Source of the DNA: Hyaloscypha bicolor E
Lineage: Eukaryota > Ascomycota > Leotiomycetes > Helotiales > Hyaloscyphaceae
Length of the DNA: 64,000 nucleotides
Direction of reading: 5' to 3'
Assembly (NCBI RefSeq): GCF_002865645.1
Contig: NW_020194559.1
Span: forward strand, 992,001-1,056,000
The position numbers and the translations under genes are program-made. The first letter of the stretch is position 1; the number at the start of each line of letters is the position of its first letter. Shown here in pieces: positions 60,245-64,000 of this stretch. The notes under the pieces were generated by a model. The model saw only the letters and a list, made by a program, of their open reading frames with translations. It was not told the DNA's origin and did not search any database.

Positions 60245-62346
60245 AATACCCGGTATTTAAGATATCTTACTAGATATCAGATGCCTTCTAGGCACACATA
60301 ATGCGGCCGCCTTACTAGGGAAATATACTTGGAATATACTAGAGATATTTAGAAAGCTAAGCCTTTTCGGGACTAGTATATTATAGGATATATATACTTT
60401 CTTATAGCCTTTTATATTCTAGTTTTTCTTTTCTTAGCTTTAAATTATTTTTATAAGAGATCTTTTATTTTGCTTTCTAAGCCCTAAATACTATATTTAT
60501 AATAGTATTTAAAGCTTATTTTCTTTAATTCTATAAAGGATTTCAAATAAACTAATTCAGAACTATTAGTAATATAGGTACTATTAAGATAATAGAACCT
60601 TAGAAATATAAGTAATAGATTCCAGAATAATAAAAGCAGAAAGCTTTAGAACCCTTAGAGGAATTAGGTATTTATATCTTTATAAATATATATTAGTAAT
60701 ATATTAGAAATCTTTCCGAAAACCCGAAAATTAAAGAACTTTAAATAAAGGCTATTCTTTAATTAAGTCCTAGAGTAATAGGTATCTATAGGCTAGTAAC
60801 CTAATTATTTCCCTCAAGCCTTATCTTATAACCTTATAAGTCCTATATATATACTAGTAATAAGATTACTAAAGAAAATATAATAGAGGAAAAGTATAAT
60901 AAGTTAATTTTCTAGAATATTATATAACCAGGAATTATATTAACTTTTACTAAGGCTTCTAGTAAAGCTCCTACTAGTTTAGGTCGTCCCGTTAATAGCT
61001 TTTCTCGAACTAAATATCTTATTAGTATTTCTGAAGAATTTATAAATAAGTCTATAAAAATAAAATCCTTTATTTTTATTATAAAGCTTCTAGAAACCAA
61101 AAACTATATTATTACTAGAAAGTTATATAAATAGGCCAAGGAACTCAATATCTTACTCTTAGATATTAATATTATTATAAAAAGTTACTAGGAAAATATC
61201 TAAAAAGCTATTTTATATAAGAATATCTATAATTATAATAAAGCTATTTTCGAGAATATTAAGCTCTATAATACTAAGCTCGAGAATAATATTAAATACT
61301 ATATGGCTATAGTAAATTAGTTTATAGTAGCTCTAACTACTTTTACTCTAGCTATTCTAAACTTCTTTTAAAAGAATTCCGAATTATCTCTTACTTATTC
61401 CTATCTAGGATTTCCTATATCTTATATTTTCTTTAGAGATACTAGAATTACTAAGTTCCTAGATCTAACTCTTTTTACTAGAAATCATACTGTTTTTAAT
61501 AACTAGCTAGTTTAAATTAAGAATAAGCTATAAGAAAATACTAATTTATATTCTTTAGAGAATCTCAAAATTATTTATATTTCTAGTAAACTTACTAGTA
61601 ATATTCTTATCCTAACTAATCTTTTTATATAAATGAAAATAGTTCGAATTAGTACTATTAGCTCTTAGAGTTCTATTCTTACCTAAAGAAGCTATACTTT
61701 AATTCTAATAAGATATAGAATACTTATTATAACTTTAGTAAGTTTTAAATATATTTTAGTTAAGTATTTTAGAAGTTCTATACTTTTTTCTTATAATTAT
61801 TTATAGAAGATAATATTAGTTTTTAAGATATTAAATATAAACTAAATAAGAAGCTCTTATTAAAGCTTTAAGAATTAGTATATATATATTATAATAATTC
61901 TTTTATTAATACTACTTGCTTTACTTAATATTATATTACTAATAATTAGTAAATTAAGGCTATATATAAGAAAACTAAGAAATATAAGAAGATAGAAGTT
62001 ATTCTAGCCAAGTTTACTTCTAGTATTATATTCTTATATATTCTTAAGAAATATATTCCTAAAAAAGAGCCCAAGAAGCCTATATTAACTATTCTTATTA
62101 AGTATATATCTCTTTATAAATATAAGTAATATTTTATAAAAACTAAAGATCTTTTAATTATTAAATATTATAACTATAATAAGTTTAGCTACTATATTAG
62201 ATATTATTCGGTTTTATATAATAAGGAAACCAAGGTAACTCTTTCTAGAATTAAGCTAGGCTTAGTTCCTATTTTACTAGAATATATTATTTTAGTAAAG
62301 TATTTAGAGAATTTAAGCTTTAATTCTAGTATAAAACCGGGAAATA
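60245..62346 (+). mobile_element. Gypsy relic D: LTR-like start and gag only
   Basis: A less mutated block with GCGGCCGCC and TAGGCACACATAATG at 60285-60320 looks like part of an LTR. Beyond it a gag-type frame is readable: near 61490-61530 text like NWLVQIKNKL, near 61570 IIYISSKL, and a CCHC knuckle decayed to Tyr at about 62165-62205. The element stops at about 62346 before protease or RT, at a sharp composition change, so it is truncated. A small minus ORF at 60912-61100 is chance. Confidence 0.68.
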
Positions 62347-64000
62347 AGTACTTAATGCACGTATAGATCGCAGAGTAGGGAGTTGCATTGGATAGTAAAA
62401 GAGTTCATTGAACTAGCTAGAAAAGAGCTTGAGTAAAGTGTGAAGCTTCAGGAAGTAAGTACACAGATCCTGACTAAGCAGAGCGATCGCGCTAGCCCTA
62501 ATTCAGTAATTCTCACTGTGACACATCTTCCAGGAAGGCACGATACCGTGTTCTACCTGTTTTGCCTAATTAGAGAGCTTTGAAATGGCGAAATTCGTCT
62601 AATATATGGGTTTTGCAGAGCCGCATTAATATTCCGATCCAAATAGGCTTAGCGCGTGTCGTTTCCCCAGATCACCGAATTCCAGGGGATCCCTATATAA
62701 ACCCCCCCTTTTTACTAACTCTAGAGCCTCTAATTAAATGCTCTTCTTTAATACCCTTCCAGAGATCCCTTCCCAAGCTTCCGATTATTATAAACATGGC
62801 TTCTACCTCTTCTCGCGCTACTATTAAGTTAATTCCGGCTCGCAAATCCAAGGTATTTTTAACCCAAAATACGTTCTTGCTTTACCTTTTACTAACTTTG
62901 GATAGTATTAAGTAGCTCGCAAGTCCGCCATAAGTATAGCTCTTGACTATTAATATAAAGCTTACTTTTAATAGAGTATTAAGGTTCAGATCCCTATAGC
63001 GTCTTCTAATACTTCTAGTACCCCTTTACTAAAGGTAAAGAAGTCTATACTAAAGCCTCGCACTCCTTGTCTTACTTATACTAGTCTTAGAGAGATCCCT
63101 TATATAGGTTATTATAAGTTCTCTATACTATTCCAAAGCTCGTTTTGACTTAATATAGTCTTATTTGCTCTAAAGGGCAAGAGTAATAGTTCTTGCTATA
63201 ATGCTATTAGCTAAGGTTTTTATTACTAGAAGTATGCTTCTAGTTATTCTTATTTAGCTATTCCGATCTCTTATATTCCTATTATATAGCTCTTTCTTAT
63301 AGAACTTCCGATTACCAAAGACGCCATAAGCTCTCTTTTCTTAATTCTCTTTTATAGATTCTAACTATTTTAAAGCGTTTGTCCGCTCTTAGGTACTTTA
63401 TTTATATTATGCTTGAGATTACCGAATCTAATAAAGAGAATAGTAGTAAGAGCTTTTCTACTAAGGTTTAAGAAGCTATTAAGAGAAATGAGAAATGGTC
63501 TAATCGGGTAAAGGGCCTTCTATATAAGCTTATTAATGCCATAGTAGAGCGCCTTTAGATCTCCTACTATTAGCTCTCAGGCTCTATTATTTTAATAGAT
63601 TTTATAAATAAAAGGCATAAATAAAAGCCTCTTTTTATATTATTTAATTATTTCGATCTTTGCTCTAATATCCTAAAGATTTAATAAAGCTCTAAAGTTC
63701 TCGAATTTGAATTAGGGTAGATTTTTCGTAAGTTCGTCCGCAGGCATACTACTTATTTAAAGGTATATAACTTGAAATACGCCTTTACTATACTCTTAAT
63801 ATAGCCATATATTCTAGATATTAATATAATAGAGCTTTATAGTAATCCTTTTGTTCTCTCTAATAATTAGTTGAATAGTCTACTTATTATTATAGAATAT
63901 GGTCCAGAGCTCTCTAAGATCTAAGCTTAGATCCCTAAATAGCCTCTAGAGAGCCATAGTCTCCCTTACTATATGAGTGACTTTATGTATTTCTAATTTG
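62347..64000 (+). other. Unidentified repeat-like sequence with a promoter-like segment
   Basis: GC is higher than in the preceding block. At about 62690-62710 there is CTATATAAACC, followed by a pyrimidine-rich leader and an ATG at 62797 (MASTSSRATIKLIPARKSK) whose frame soon breaks. Scattered readable text continues to the window end (for example a segment like PRTPCLTYTSLREIPYIGYY near 63055-63110, and LPYYMSDF near 63963-63986). The pattern suggests the 5' end of a moderately RIP-mutated transposon reading to the right. I cannot name the family. Confidence 0.4.

Noticed and set aside
60912..61100. 62-codon minus ORF
   Set aside because: Antisense to the readable gag relic; composition is AT-driven.

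Overview
The window looks like a piece of a filamentous ascomycete (Pezizomycotina) chromosome. The genes have many short introns of about 38-67 bp with GT-AG ends and CTAAC/CTGAC-like branch sites. Several families are typical of these fungi (SLS1, 2EXR, DUF6594, fungal GT25, SKG6-like membrane proteins). Gene-bearing DNA of ordinary composition is flanked by extremely AT-rich blocks in which retrotransposon reading frames are riddled with C-to-T and G-to-A changes, the footprint of repeat-induced point mutation (RIP). A class such as Leotiomycetes is possible, but I cannot prove it from the sequence.

Layout. 1-11,577: two decayed Ty3/gypsy chromoviruses in + orientation. The second is split at 7,472-9,007 by a short non-autonomous LTR element with 214-bp LTRs and an ATAGT target duplication. 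11,822-12,065: a related solo LTR in the centre of a perfect palindrome. 12,329-13,442: a GT25 glycosyltransferase. 14,172-14,385: a second solo 214-bp LTR with a CTAGG duplication. 15,813-22,497: a compact housekeeping cluster with SLS1 (mitochondrial expression), NSE3 (SMC5/6 complex), SF3B5 (U2 snRNP) and a zinc-finger protein. 23,332-31,779: a broken small gene, a 2EXR protein, a DUF6594 membrane protein, an SDR pseudogene converging on it, and a 656-residue repeat protein. 33,333-44,717: a frameshifted cysteine-rich secreted protein gene, a membrane protein, an 804-residue polyglutamine protein, a single-pass wall/sensor-like membrane protein and a 12-exon Hsp70-like ATPase. 45,510-47,107: debris with a 444-bp MITE, a 3' gene fragment and a foldback repeat. 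47,108-62,346: about 15 kb of very AT-rich RIP-mutated DNA holding one complete chromovirus (49,158-56,203; 327-bp LTRs; AGAAG duplication), a copia-type relic and another gypsy gag. 62,347-64,000: an unidentified, milder RIP relic.

No operon-like pathway is visible. The SLS1/NSE3/SF3B5 group is a set of unrelated housekeeping genes with short shared intergenic spaces. The most informative signals are the nested insertions with exact target duplications, the RIP gradient that enters the nested element from its outer edges, the filled/empty site pair at 14.1-14.6 kb, the palindrome-centred insertion, and the helical-domain plus polyglutamine protein. I saw no convincing tRNA, rRNA, CRISPR array or telomeric repeat. 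Exon borders were worked out by hand from reading-frame continuity and splice motifs.
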